From positions 5,512 through 69,511 of the forward strand of contig NZ_AZSU01000004.1 in the NCBI RefSeq assembly GCF_000511955.1: a DNA stretch of 64,000 nucleotides, given 5' to 3'. Made by a program: the position numbers and the translations under genes. Positions 8,363 through 16,291 of the stretch are shown piece after piece. A model generated the notes under the pieces. The model did not search any database and had not been told where the DNA came from. It worked only from the letters and a program-made list of their open reading frames with translations. Within the stretch, counting starts at the first letter, position 1. Each line of letters opens with the position of its first letter. Origin of the DNA: [Clostridium] ultunense DSM 10521 (GTDB lineage Bacteria; Bacillota; Clostridia; Tissierellales; Tepidimicrobiaceae).

Positions 8363-8830
8363 ATGGATTTTATAGCATATTTAAAGGATAGTTTTACGGG
8401 AAGCTTAAATTCTATTTTAAACATGGCAATAATAATCATTCCCCTAATGATAATTATGGAAATACTTAAAGATTTAAATATATTGGAGATAATATCCAAA
8501 AGATTAAAACCTATTTCGAATTTTTTTAATATATCTAATGATTCAGTTTTTCCATTGTTAATAGGGTTAATCTTTGGATTAGCCTATGGGGCTGGTATAA
8601 TAATTGAAAGTGCAGAAGAGAAGGATTTAAATAAGAAGGATTTATATGTGTTAATTATTTTTTTAGTTGCTTGCCATGCAATTTTTGAAGATACTTTAAT
8701 CTTTGCTACTGTAGGAGCTAATCTATGGCTTCTATTTATTACTCGATTGACGGTGGCAACTATTACCGCTTATTTTGCTTCTAAGGTTATAGAAAAAATT
8801 TTAGATAATAAAGAAAGAACAGATGCTTAA
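8363..8830 (+). CDS. Gate-domain (nucleoside recognition) membrane protein, second subunit
   Basis: 155 aa, hydrophobic. PLLIGLIFGLAYGAGIIIES and VACHAIFEDTLIFATVG match Gate-domain signatures, including the conserved His-Glu-Asp stretch. RBS AGGAGG. It follows the first Gate protein at once and shares its transcript. Its stop lies inside the loop of the bidirectional terminator. Confidence 0.7.
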   Translation: MDFIAYLKDSFTGSLNSILNMAIIIIPLMIIMEILKDLNILEIISKRLKPISNFFNISNDSVFPLLIGLIFGLAYGAGIIIESAEEKDLNKKDLYVLIIFLVACHAIFEDTLIFATVGANLWLLFITRLTVATITAYFASKVIEKILDNKERTDA

Positions 8831-8840
8831 GCATCTGTTC
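8817..8840. terminator. Bidirectional terminator
   Basis: GAACAGATGC and GCATCTGTTC form a perfect 10-bp stem with loop TTAA between two convergent genes. The hairpin contains the stop of the plus-strand gene and touches the stop of the minus-strand gene. Confidence 0.8.
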
Positions 8841-9844
8841 TATTTGTTTTCGTCATAGTCGTCGTACTTGTAAATATCTCCATCTTCTTCCACAAACTCT
8901 TCAGCTTCTAATGATAGACGAGGCCTAGGTCTAGGGCATGGCGGGTCGTTATTATCATTATTTTCATCTATTTGCCTTGGGAATAAGGTTGGGAACGTAG
9001 TACAAATTGGAGATACTTCTGGTGATAGTTCTGGAAAACCTGTAGATAGAACGCAAAGTTGAACTGGTACTATAATTTTCTTTTCACAGGATATACATAT
9101 TGCAATTATTAGGTCAATTCTGACTTCTCCTGTTTCTGGATTTATATCTATATCCCTTGTAATGCTATTTGTGGCCAATCTTGTTTCGCAAAGTACGCTG
9201 CAGAATTCAGCAAACCTTGGGAAGAATGCTGAGTTGAATACCGAAGGTATGCATAGCTCAAAGAAATTAGTTAATTCTACTGGTGTAATAGGAACATTAG
9301 CAGTTAGGGTAACAGTCCTTCTTCTACTACTTGGAGTTTGGACTACCACATCAATTTCAACTATAACATTGCCCCTTACTTTTACTCTTTGGGTACCAAA
9401 AACTGGAGTACCTTTACCTTCTTCATCGCATTCACTGGTATCTGCAAAGATAATTTTTTCAGACATAAATCCATCTGGACCTACTACTTCTACTGGATGA
9501 CCTTTTCCATCTTTTACGAATTGTCCACCAGAAAGAACAGTATCAGGATCTACAACTAAATTACGTGGGTCGTTGATGTTTTCAGGATTGAAGAACCTTC
9601 TACATCTAATATCTAAAACCCTTATTATCCTTGCATTTCTACCTAAGTTTGGTGTAAATCTTACATTATTTACGGTGCTTAAAGCTTGTAAGTTAACTAA
9701 AGTAGCATCGAACACTTTTTGTACAAATATTGGTTCAGATCTTACGTTCCTTAAAGTACCATCAAATTCACATCCTGTATTTCCCTTACAACATCTATCG
9801 GTTATACCTAAACTTATTGTTTCAGGCTTAAAATTCGAACTCAT
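8840..9844 (-). CDS. Uncharacterised Cys-rich, acid-tailed protein
   Basis: 334 aa without signal peptide or membrane span. It starts with a Cys cluster (DRCCKGNTGC), has further scattered Cys (CISCEKK, CSVLCETR), a predicted beta-rich core, a Pro/Arg stretch (PCPRPRPRL) and an Asp/Glu/Tyr-rich tail. Cys-rich soluble proteins of this architecture occur among spore-coat proteins, but no family was recognised and the role is a guess. RBS GGGGGAAA lies upstream of the ATG. Divergent from the propeller-like gene at 9991. Confidence 0.6.
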   Translation of the reverse strand: MSSNFKPETISLGITDRCCKGNTGCEFDGTLRNVRSEPIFVQKVFDATLVNLQALSTVNNVRFTPNLGRNARIIRVLDIRCRRFFNPENINDPRNLVVDPDTVLSGGQFVKDGKGHPVEVVGPDGFMSEKIIFADTSECDEEGKGTPVFGTQRVKVRGNVIVEIDVVVQTPSSRRRTVTLTANVPITPVELTNFFELCIPSVFNSAFFPRFAEFCSVLCETRLATNSITRDIDINPETGEVRIDLIIAICISCEKKIIVPVQLCVLSTGFPELSPEVSPICTTFPTLFPRQIDENNDNNDPPCPRPRPRLSLEAEEFVEEDGDIYKYDDYDENK

Positions 9845-9990
9845 AATTTTCCCCCTTTCAATAGTCTTGAGTCCCTTGTCTCACTCATATTATATTCTTC
9901 TATCATTATTCTTGTTACATATTAAAACAGGAATATTTAATTATATCCATTAATATTATTTTAGAAGAACTATATCTAGGCGGTGGTTAT

Positions 9991-11067
9991 ATGGCATATT
10001 TTAACGACAAATTACTATTAATATCGGACTCCCATGAAAATATTGATCTATTTAGATCCTTAGAAGGGAAAATAATTAGATACCATTTTAATTATGAAAC
10101 GCAAAAACATTATGAAGACATTATAGCAGAGGAAATTTTATTAGAATTTGATGGATCTATTGATAATCAAGATACTATATATATTATCCATCAAGATAAG
10201 GCACTCCATCTTATATTGACCCTTATAAAAAAGGACGGAAGAATAGAAAGATTTAAATTAACAGAGGAATCAATATTAGAAGTTTATTATCTAAATTTGA
10301 TTATGGATAATGATATTCCCCATATTGTCTATTTTGTATTAATATCAGGAATGGAAAAAAGATATAGAATTTACCATCATTATTTTACCGGGGAAGAATG
10401 GATAACCAATATTGTAGATGATACAATAGTTAGAGAGTTATTGAACCCTTTAAAGGTATTTAAAACTGAAAGGGAAATAATCTTGAGCTATTATAATAAA
10501 ACAAGGGATGAACAAATCTATATAAAGAAATTCAACCTAGATAGGAAAGAATGGGGAGATAAAATTAAACTAACCCATGTAGAAGCGAATAAACTATATC
10601 TAGATATTCTTGTTAAGGAAACCAAAATACATTTGACCTATTGCCAGTATATGGAGGGTAATTTGGTAGTAAAGTATGAAAGGGTTAATTATACTAATGG
10701 TTCCTTGAATAAAGAAGTAGAAGAGATAATATCTAATCCAGAAAATGGGCAAGAACCTACATTAATATATTATGAAGGAAGATTATGGGTTGTATGGATT
10801 GAGCATGAAAATATACTTAGTAGATATAGTCAAGATTATGGCAATACTTGGAGCCCTATTTATTTGTGGAGGGAATCGAAAGAAAATCATATTGTAAAAT
10901 ATAAATATAATAAACTTGAAAGTAAAGACATTGTTTTAAATTATTCGTTTGGGAAAATTAATCCAGAAATTGGATTTATAGGTTTTGGACCTATATTCAA
11001 TACAGTAGAAATACCATTAAAAAAAAATCCATTTCAAATGTTTGCCAAAGGAATTCCAAAACTTTAG
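9991..11067 (+). CDS. Propeller-like protein, probably C-terminally frameshifted
   Basis: 358 aa. Recurrent units of the type 'HIVYFVLISG', 'ILSYYNKTRD', 'IHLTYCQYM', and 'LWVVWIEHENILSRYSQDYG' (BNR/Asp-box-like) suggest a beta-propeller with roughly six blades. No signal peptide. RBS GGCGGTGG. The frame stops at 11065-11067, but the -1 frame continues directly into a coiled-coil coding stretch (11070-11261). The full protein was probably longer. Function unknown; divergent from the Cys-rich gene. Confidence 0.65.
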   Translation: MAYFNDKLLLISDSHENIDLFRSLEGKIIRYHFNYETQKHYEDIIAEEILLEFDGSIDNQDTIYIIHQDKALHLILTLIKKDGRIERFKLTEESILEVYYLNLIMDNDIPHIVYFVLISGMEKRYRIYHHYFTGEEWITNIVDDTIVRELLNPLKVFKTEREIILSYYNKTRDEQIYIKKFNLDRKEWGDKIKLTHVEANKLYLDILVKETKIHLTYCQYMEGNLVVKYERVNYTNGSLNKEVEEIISNPENGQEPTLIYYEGRLWVVWIEHENILSRYSQDYGNTWSPIYLWRESKENHIVKYKYNKLESKDIVLNYSFGKINPEIGFIGFGPIFNTVEIPLKKNPFQMFAKGIPKL

Positions 11068-11069
11068 AA

Positions 11070-11261
11070 ACAGATGAGGAAATAAGGGTAGAGCTGGAGA
11101 AAATACATATCTTAATAGGCCAGTTGGAAAAAAGAGTAACCAATATGGAGAAGCTAGAAATTAATAGGGATTTAGAATTACTGATTAAAAAAGTTGAAGA
11201 TATTGAAAACTTTTTGGACCGAAGAACTAGGGGGTATTATGGAAGGAGCAAATCCCGATAG
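11070..11261 (+). pseudogene. Frameshifted coiled-coil tail of the preceding gene
   Basis: About 63 codons open in the -1 frame relative to the propeller-like gene: TDEEIRVELEKIHILIGQLE and onwards, a regular heptad pattern. There is no RBS or early start codon. One extra base in CTTTAG (11062-11067) would fuse both frames seamlessly as ...IPKLLETDEE; slippage at the A9 run (11019-11027) would do so too. Either a real frameshift, a programmed one, or a sequence error. Confidence 0.55.
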
Positions 11262-11288
11262 ATGTTGCTAGCAACATCTATCGGGATT
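11251..11288. terminator. Long bidirectional terminator
   Basis: A perfect 18-bp inverted repeat with a 2-nt centre lies between the convergent coiled-coil frame and asparaginase. The coiled-coil frame terminates inside it. Confidence 0.8.
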
Positions 11289-11289
11289 A

Positions 11290-12273
11290 CTAATTTTCGA
11301 AAAGATCTTTAATTCTGTTTAAATCATTAGTCACACTTAATATTAACATTAATTTAATTCTAGCCTTTTGTCCCGGTAGGTTTTTGCCAAAGATAACACC
11401 TAAATCTCTCAAATGTTTGCCTCCACCTTCATAGCCATATGTATCTAGTACCCTGCCAGTAGGACATCTAGAGACCATAACTACTGGTATACCTTTATTT
11501 ATAGATTTTTTTACACCAGGAACCATAGTTGGTGGAATGTTTCCTCTTCCTAAGGATTCAATTACAATACCTTTATAATTTTTGTCAATATAGAAATCAA
11601 ATATATCTGAATCCATTCCAGGACCACATTTTATCAAAGCTACTTTAGTCTCTATTTTTTCCGTTTCAATATGCTTTTTGGATATAATTTCTCTATAAAA
11701 TATAACTTCATCATTGTCTACGATACCCAATGGGCCAAATTCTGGCGATTTAAAAGTATCTAAGGATAAGGTATTGGTCTTAGTTACCTCACTGGCTGCA
11801 TTTACTTCGTTATTCATTACAACTAGAACCCCTTTATTTCTAGCATTTTTAGAGATAACAGTACAGATGGCAGCTGATAAATTACTAGAACCATCATAAC
11901 CTAGCTCTGAGCTGTTTCTCATGGCTCCCACAACGGCAATAGGCTTTTCTGAATCTACCGTTAAGTCTAGAAGATAGGCTGTTTCTTCTAAAGTATCGGT
12001 TCCATGGGTAACTACAACTCCAGTAATATCTTCCCTCTTTACAGTTTCTTTAACCAATATGGCTAAATCTATCATCATCTCTGGGGCAATGTGGGGACTA
12101 GGCAGATTTGCAAAATTGATTATTTCAATTTCTGCAAATTTCTCTATATTTGTAACCATAGCCATTATTTCTTCTGATGAGAGAGCTGGTATGGCAGCAT
12201 GAATTCTAGGATCTATTTTCATTGAAATAGTACCGCCAGTAAATATAATAGCAACTTTATTATGACAGGACAT
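11290..12273 (-). CDS. ansA: Asparaginase
   Basis: 327 aa. The two catalytic threonine motifs are visible: FTGGTISMK near the N-terminus and VTHGTDTLEETAY around residue 90. Cytosolic: no signal peptide. It converts asparagine to aspartate and ammonia, feeding fermentation and the aspartate-derived threonine pathway encoded at 30.6 kb. The RBS GGGAGGA precedes the ATG at 12273. A predicted small RNA or leader with its own terminator lies upstream on the same strand, so read-through regulation is possible. Confidence 0.9.
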   Translation of the reverse strand: MSCHNKVAIIFTGGTISMKIDPRIHAAIPALSSEEIMAMVTNIEKFAEIEIINFANLPSPHIAPEMMIDLAILVKETVKREDITGVVVTHGTDTLEETAYLLDLTVDSEKPIAVVGAMRNSSELGYDGSSNLSAAICTVISKNARNKGVLVVMNNEVNAASEVTKTNTLSLDTFKSPEFGPLGIVDNDEVIFYREIISKKHIETEKIETKVALIKCGPGMDSDIFDFYIDKNYKGIVIESLGRGNIPPTMVPGVKKSINKGIPVVMVSRCPTGRVLDTYGYEGGGKHLRDLGVIFGKNLPGQKARIKLMLILSVTNDLNRIKDLFEN

Positions 12274-12331
12274 ATAAATTCCTCCCTAATCTATGATGAT
12301 TATATTTTATCATAAATTGAGGAAGAGAAAC

Positions 12332-12449
12332 ACCAAAAAAGAAAAAGCCCCCTTTGGGGGCTTTTCATCCATAACGGATGTAAATAAACCGTTCAAAAGG
12401 GGTATTGGGAATAGAGATCTTATTTGAGGTTACCAGGGGGATAACCACT
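12332..12449 (-). ncRNA. Predicted C-rich small RNA or leader upstream of asparaginase
   Basis: On the minus strand a near-consensus promoter (see 12455-12483) would start transcription at about 12448. The transcript has a hairpin GGTTA...TAACC with CCCCC in its loop, a second C-rich single-stranded stretch (TTCCCAATACCCC), a small hairpin CATCC/GGATG and the terminator stem GCCCCC/GGGGGC followed by TTTTTCTTTTTT. About 115 nt. The exposed C-runs resemble Shine-Dalgarno-pairing seeds of RsaE/RoxS-like sRNAs; homology to them is not established. Confidence 0.6.
12341..12363 (-). terminator. Terminator of predicted sRNA
   Basis: AAAAGCCCCC/GGGGGCTTTT with a 3-nt loop. On the minus strand it is followed by TTTTTCTTTTTT, so it is oriented towards asparaginase, about 60 bp before that gene. 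Confidence 0.8.
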
Positions 12450-12454
12450 TTTAA

Positions 12455-12483
12455 ATTATAGCAAATTACGACAAAATTTGCAA
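12455..12483 (-). promoter_or_regulatory. Promoter of predicted sRNA
   Basis: Reading the minus strand, TTGCAA (12483-12478) and TATAAT (12460-12455) are 17 bp apart. Confidence 0.75.
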
Positions 12484-12609
12484 CACTTTTTTGAAAAAAA
12501 ATTATAAAATTTTATTTGCAACTATATATCTTAAGAACTTAACCTTTATTATAGTATATAAATGCTATATAATTATTATTAAAATAAAGATAAAATTGGA
12601 GGGGTTATA

Positions 12610-13215
12610 ATGGATGATAAAATTATATTGGCAGAAGAAAGTTTAAAGAGAAATGGATTCCAAGTAAAGATCTTTAATAATAGTGAGGAAGCAAAAAAAT
12701 CACTATTGGAATCTATCACAACTGATGAATCCGTTGCTTTTGGAGGTTCTATGACATTATCTCAGTTGGAAATTTATGATGATTTTAAAAATAGAGGTAA
12801 TGAAATCTATTGGCATTGGAAAGGAGAAGATAGAAAAAAAGAATTAGCAGAAGCTTATAAATCCAAGGTATATATAACTAGTACTAACGCTCTTACACTA
12901 GATGGTAAATTAGTTAATATGGATGGAGTTGCCAATAGAGTTTCATCCATGTTTTATGGTCATGAAAGGGTATATATAATTGTAGGAAAGAACAAAATAT
13001 CTAAGGACTATGATGATGCAAGGGAAAGGATTAAAAATATAGCAGCCCCAAAAAATGCTAAAAGATTAAATATAAATACACCTTGTAAATTTACAGGAAA
13101 ATGTAATGATTGTGATTCGCCAGATAGAATATGTAATGTAGAAGTTATTATACATAGAAATCCAACAGGAGCTAATATTAATATCTACTTAATAGATGAG
13201 GATTTAGGCTACTAA
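12610..13215 (+). CDS. LUD-domain protein (LutC/YkgG-like)
   Basis: 201 aa. The whole protein fits the LUD (DUF162) domain: FGGSMTLSQL, TSTNALTLDGKLVNMDGVAN, and a C-terminal Cys cluster CKFTGKCNDCDSPDRIC. In LutABC such a protein works with Fe-S partners in lactate oxidation, but no lutA or lutB is adjacent here, so lactate use cannot be claimed. RBS GGAGGGG. Followed after 18 bp by the cysteine desulfurase gene. Confidence 0.8.
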   Translation: MDDKIILAEESLKRNGFQVKIFNNSEEAKKSLLESITTDESVAFGGSMTLSQLEIYDDFKNRGNEIYWHWKGEDRKKELAEAYKSKVYITSTNALTLDGKLVNMDGVANRVSSMFYGHERVYIIVGKNKISKDYDDARERIKNIAAPKNAKRLNINTPCKFTGKCNDCDSPDRICNVEVIIHRNPTGANINIYLIDEDLGY

Positions 13216-13233
13216 ACGAGATGAGGTGATATT

Positions 13234-14391
13234 TTGAATATATATTTGGACAATTGTTCTACCACTAAGCCAAGAGAAGAAGTTATAGAAGAGATAATAT
13301 ATGCCTTGAGGGAAGAATACGGCAATCCTTCTTCCCTTCATAAGATGGGATTTAATGTTGAAAAAAAAATTGAGGAAATAAGGAATAATATAGCCAGTTT
13401 TTTAGAAGTCAATAAAGATGAAATTTATTTCACTTCTGGTGGTACAGAAAGCAATAATATGGCCATTCAAAGTATAATAAATAAACATAATAGGATAGGA
13501 AAGCATATTATAACTACAAAAATTGAACATCCATCAGTATTAAATGTATTAAAAGATTATGAAGAAAAAGGTTACGATATAACTTATTTAAAGGTAAATG
13601 ATAAAGGCTTAATATCATTAGACCAATTAAAAAGAAGTATAAGGGAAGATACTATCCTCATTGCTATAATGCATGTAAATAATGAAATTGGAGCCATTCA
13701 ACCCATATGGGAGATTAAAAAAGTTCTAAAGGGAAAAAATTCAAGGGCTTTAATCCATGTAGATGGAGTTCAAGGCTTTGGTAAAGTCCATATTGACCCG
13801 AAAGGCTGGGGTGTAGATACCTATTCCTTTAGTGGGCATAAAATCCATGGGCCTAAGGGAATAGGAGGGCTTTATATAAACAAAGAAATAAAATTGAACC
13901 CTATAATATTTGGTGGTAATCAAGAAAGGGGTTTCCGTTCAGGTACAGAAAATGTTCCAGGAATAATGGGGCTAGGAAAAGCTGTAGAAATCATGGAAAA
14001 AAATTTTGAAAAGGAACAAAACCAGGTCAATGGAATTAAATCCTACTTTATTAAGAGACTAGGGGAGGAAATAGACCATATTCACATTAATAGTCCAATG
14101 AATCATAAATCTTCCCCTTATATATTGAATGTTTCCTTCGAATATGTAAGGGGAGAGGTACTACTTCATTATTTAGAGGATAAGGGTATATATGTATCTA
14201 CTAGTTCAGCTTGTTCTTCAAGGGGAACGGAAAAGAGCCATGTGCTTTTAGCTTTAGGTCTCTCTAATAGGATGATAGAAGGTGCTATTAGATTTTGTTT
14301 TTCCTATGAAAACACTAAAGAGGATATAGATTATACCATAGAAATACTTAAAAAATCAGTTGAAGAAATTAGACAAATAACTATGAGGTGA
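13234..14391 (+). CDS. Cysteine desulfurase (NifS/IscS-like)
   Basis: 385 aa, TTG start behind GAGGTGA. Class V aminotransferase fold: NCSTTKPREEV at the N-terminus, TSGGTESNN, PLP-lysine motif SFSGHKIHGPKGIG, RSGTENVPG and the catalytic-cysteine loop STSSACSSRG. It removes sulfur from cysteine as persulfide. It overlaps or abuts thiI with an intervening 5 bp, so it is the likely sulfur donor for tRNA 4-thiouridine synthesis. Confidence 0.92.
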   Translation: MNIYLDNCSTTKPREEVIEEIIYALREEYGNPSSLHKMGFNVEKKIEEIRNNIASFLEVNKDEIYFTSGGTESNNMAIQSIINKHNRIGKHIITTKIEHPSVLNVLKDYEEKGYDITYLKVNDKGLISLDQLKRSIREDTILIAIMHVNNEIGAIQPIWEIKKVLKGKNSRALIHVDGVQGFGKVHIDPKGWGVDTYSFSGHKIHGPKGIGGLYINKEIKLNPIIFGGNQERGFRSGTENVPGIMGLGKAVEIMEKNFEKEQNQVNGIKSYFIKRLGEEIDHIHINSPMNHKSSPYILNVSFEYVRGEVLLHYLEDKGIYVSTSSACSSRGTEKSHVLLALGLSNRMIEGAIRFCFSYENTKEDIDYTIEILKKSVEEIRQITMR

Positions 14392-14396
14392 TTAAA

Positions 14397-15563
14397 ATGG
14401 ATAAAGTTTTAAGTATAAGCATTGGTGAGATAGCCTTAAAAGGAAAAAACAGAAAGTATTTTGAAGATAAATTAATATCAAGGATGAAAAAGGCTATTAA
14501 AGGCTTAGATTACACTAAAATCTACAAAGAGCAAGGGAAAATGTATATCGAAGGGGCAGAAGATAATTTTGAACCTATGATAGATAAATTGAGGAAAGTA
14601 TTTGGGCTTGTATATATTAGCCCTTGTATAAGAGTAGAAAAAAACTTAGAGGAAATTGAAAAAGCTATCATTAAGGTAATGGAAGAAAGACAATCTAAAA
14701 ATCCTGTAAAAACCTTTAAAGTAAAAACTAATAGAGTGGATAAGAATTTCCCGATAAAATCACCAGAGGTTTCAAAAAAAATGGGAGGGGTAATACTAAG
14801 GAATGTAGAAGGTTTAAAGGTTGATATACACAACCCGGAAACGTATGTATTCATAGATATTAAAGAAAATGCATATATTTATACTGAAAGAATAGAAGGA
14901 TATGGGGGGTTACCTGTAGGCACTAATGGAAAAGGATTATTATTGTTATCAGGAGGCATTGATAGTCCAGTAGCTGGATTTTTAATGGCTAAAAGGGGAG
15001 TGGAAATAAGCGGAATCCATTTTCATAGTTATCCTTTTACTAGTCAAAGGGCAGAAGATAAGGTGAAAAAGTTAGCTGAAATATTAAGCATATATACGGG
15101 AAAGATTAAATTATATGGTATAAACATATTGGAAATTCAAAAGGAACTAAATGCTAAATGCCCAGAAGATGAGATGACCATATTATCCCGTAGATTTATG
15201 ATGAGAATTGCAGAAAAAATAGCTTTAGACAATGATATAGATGCACTTATAACGGGAGAGAGCTTAGGACAGGTAGCAAGCCAGACTATACAAGGACTAT
15301 CTGTAACAAACGCTGCAGTAGACATACCTATACTGAGACCATTAATAGGTTTGGATAAGGTAGAGATAATAGAAGTAGCAAAGGAGATTGAAACCTACGA
15401 AACTTCTATTCTGCCCTATGATGATTGTTGCACTTTATTTTTACCAAAACATCCAGTGATTAAGCCAAAGTTAGCTGATATTGAGAAGTCTGAAGAAGCA
15501 ATAGATGTTGAAAAGCTAATTGAAAAAGCAATAGCAAATGTAGAGGTTTATAACATAAGATAG
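14397..15563 (+). CDS. thiI: tRNA 4-thiouridine sulfurtransferase ThiI
   Basis: 388 aa from the ATG at 14397 (RBS GAGGTG inside the end of the upstream gene). THUMP domain in the N-terminal ~165 residues, then the PP-loop ATP motif LLSGGIDSPVAGF, and TGESLGQVASQT further on. This is the short form without a C-terminal rhodanese domain. It adenylates U8 of tRNA and inserts sulfur delivered by the upstream desulfurase. Confidence 0.93.
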   Translation: MDKVLSISIGEIALKGKNRKYFEDKLISRMKKAIKGLDYTKIYKEQGKMYIEGAEDNFEPMIDKLRKVFGLVYISPCIRVEKNLEEIEKAIIKVMEERQSKNPVKTFKVKTNRVDKNFPIKSPEVSKKMGGVILRNVEGLKVDIHNPETYVFIDIKENAYIYTERIEGYGGLPVGTNGKGLLLLSGGIDSPVAGFLMAKRGVEISGIHFHSYPFTSQRAEDKVKKLAEILSIYTGKIKLYGINILEIQKELNAKCPEDEMTILSRRFMMRIAEKIALDNDIDALITGESLGQVASQTIQGLSVTNAAVDIPILRPLIGLDKVEIIEVAKEIETYETSILPYDDCCTLFLPKHPVIKPKLADIEKSEEAIDVEKLIEKAIANVEVYNIR

Positions 15564-15609
15564 ATTGTCAATACCTTCATTATAATAAAGAAAAATTTGC
15601 CATTTTATA

Positions 15610-15637
15610 TTGACACTAGTGTCGAATATGATAAAAT
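15610..15637 (+). promoter_or_regulatory. Promoter with palindromic operator
   Basis: TTGACA (15610-15615) and TAAAAT (15632-15637), spacer 16. The perfect palindrome GACACTAGTGTC (15612-15623) overlaps the -35 box and spacer, the expected place for an autoregulating TetR-family operator. Confidence 0.75.
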
Positions 15638-15684
15638 ATTATTAAGCCTATTATTTCACAAAGTGAGAAGGGGGTAGATGAAGT

Positions 15685-16272
15685 TTGCCGAAAATAGTCG
15701 ATTATGAATCGAAAAAACAGGAAATAATAGAGAAGGCAAGGATTGTATTTGCTAAGCGAGGATATCATAATACTAATCTTTCTCATATTTCAAAAAAATG
15801 TGGTATAGGAAGGACTACCCTTTATCAATATTTTGCCAACAAAGACGAAATATTCTATCACACTATGGGTTCTACTTTGGAGGAGATTAAAAGCCAAGTA
15901 AATGTAATTGTACTAGACGAACAATTAACATTTGTAGAGAAATTAAAAGAAATAATTCACAAACTAACAGAGGAGCAAAAACATAATAATACTTTTATTT
16001 TGTTATTAGAAGTATGGCTGGTTTTAAAAAGGGAAAATAATGAAACTCTAGAAAAATTAAAAGAATATACTCGAGAATTAAAAAGAATTTTAGAAGAACT
16101 AATAAAAGAAGCGATAAACGCAAAAGAGATTAAACCAATTGATAGTAAAAGTTTAGCAGAAACTATTTATACATTTATTGAAACTTTTACACTTCAAAGA
16201 ACTTCTAACTATTTAGATTCAAAAGTTAAAGTAGAATCACTTAATCTGTTAATTGATGGGCTGAAAGCTTAA
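15685..16272 (+). CDS. TetR-family transcriptional regulator
   Basis: 195 aa with TTG start behind GGGGG; an ATG at 15678 is out of frame. N-terminal HTH of the TetR family: ARIVFAKRGYHNTNLSHISK followed by GIGRTTLYQYFANKDEIFY. The C-terminal ligand domain is helical and not assignable to a ligand. It lies directly upstream of a radical SAM gene with a 19-bp gap and behind a palindromic operator, so it most likely represses itself and that gene. Confidence 0.88.
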   Translation: MPKIVDYESKKQEIIEKARIVFAKRGYHNTNLSHISKKCGIGRTTLYQYFANKDEIFYHTMGSTLEEIKSQVNVIVLDEQLTFVEKLKEIIHKLTEEQKHNNTFILLLEVWLVLKRENNETLEKLKEYTRELKRILEELIKEAINAKEIKPIDSKSLAETIYTFIETFTLQRTSNYLDSKVKVESLNLLIDGLKA

Positions 16273-16291
16273 CTTTAAAGGGGGATTTAAA

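Noticed and set aside
9162-9953. Plus-strand ORFs opposite the Cys-rich protein gene
   Set aside because: Shadow frames; the minus-strand gene has an RBS, Cys pattern and coherent composition.
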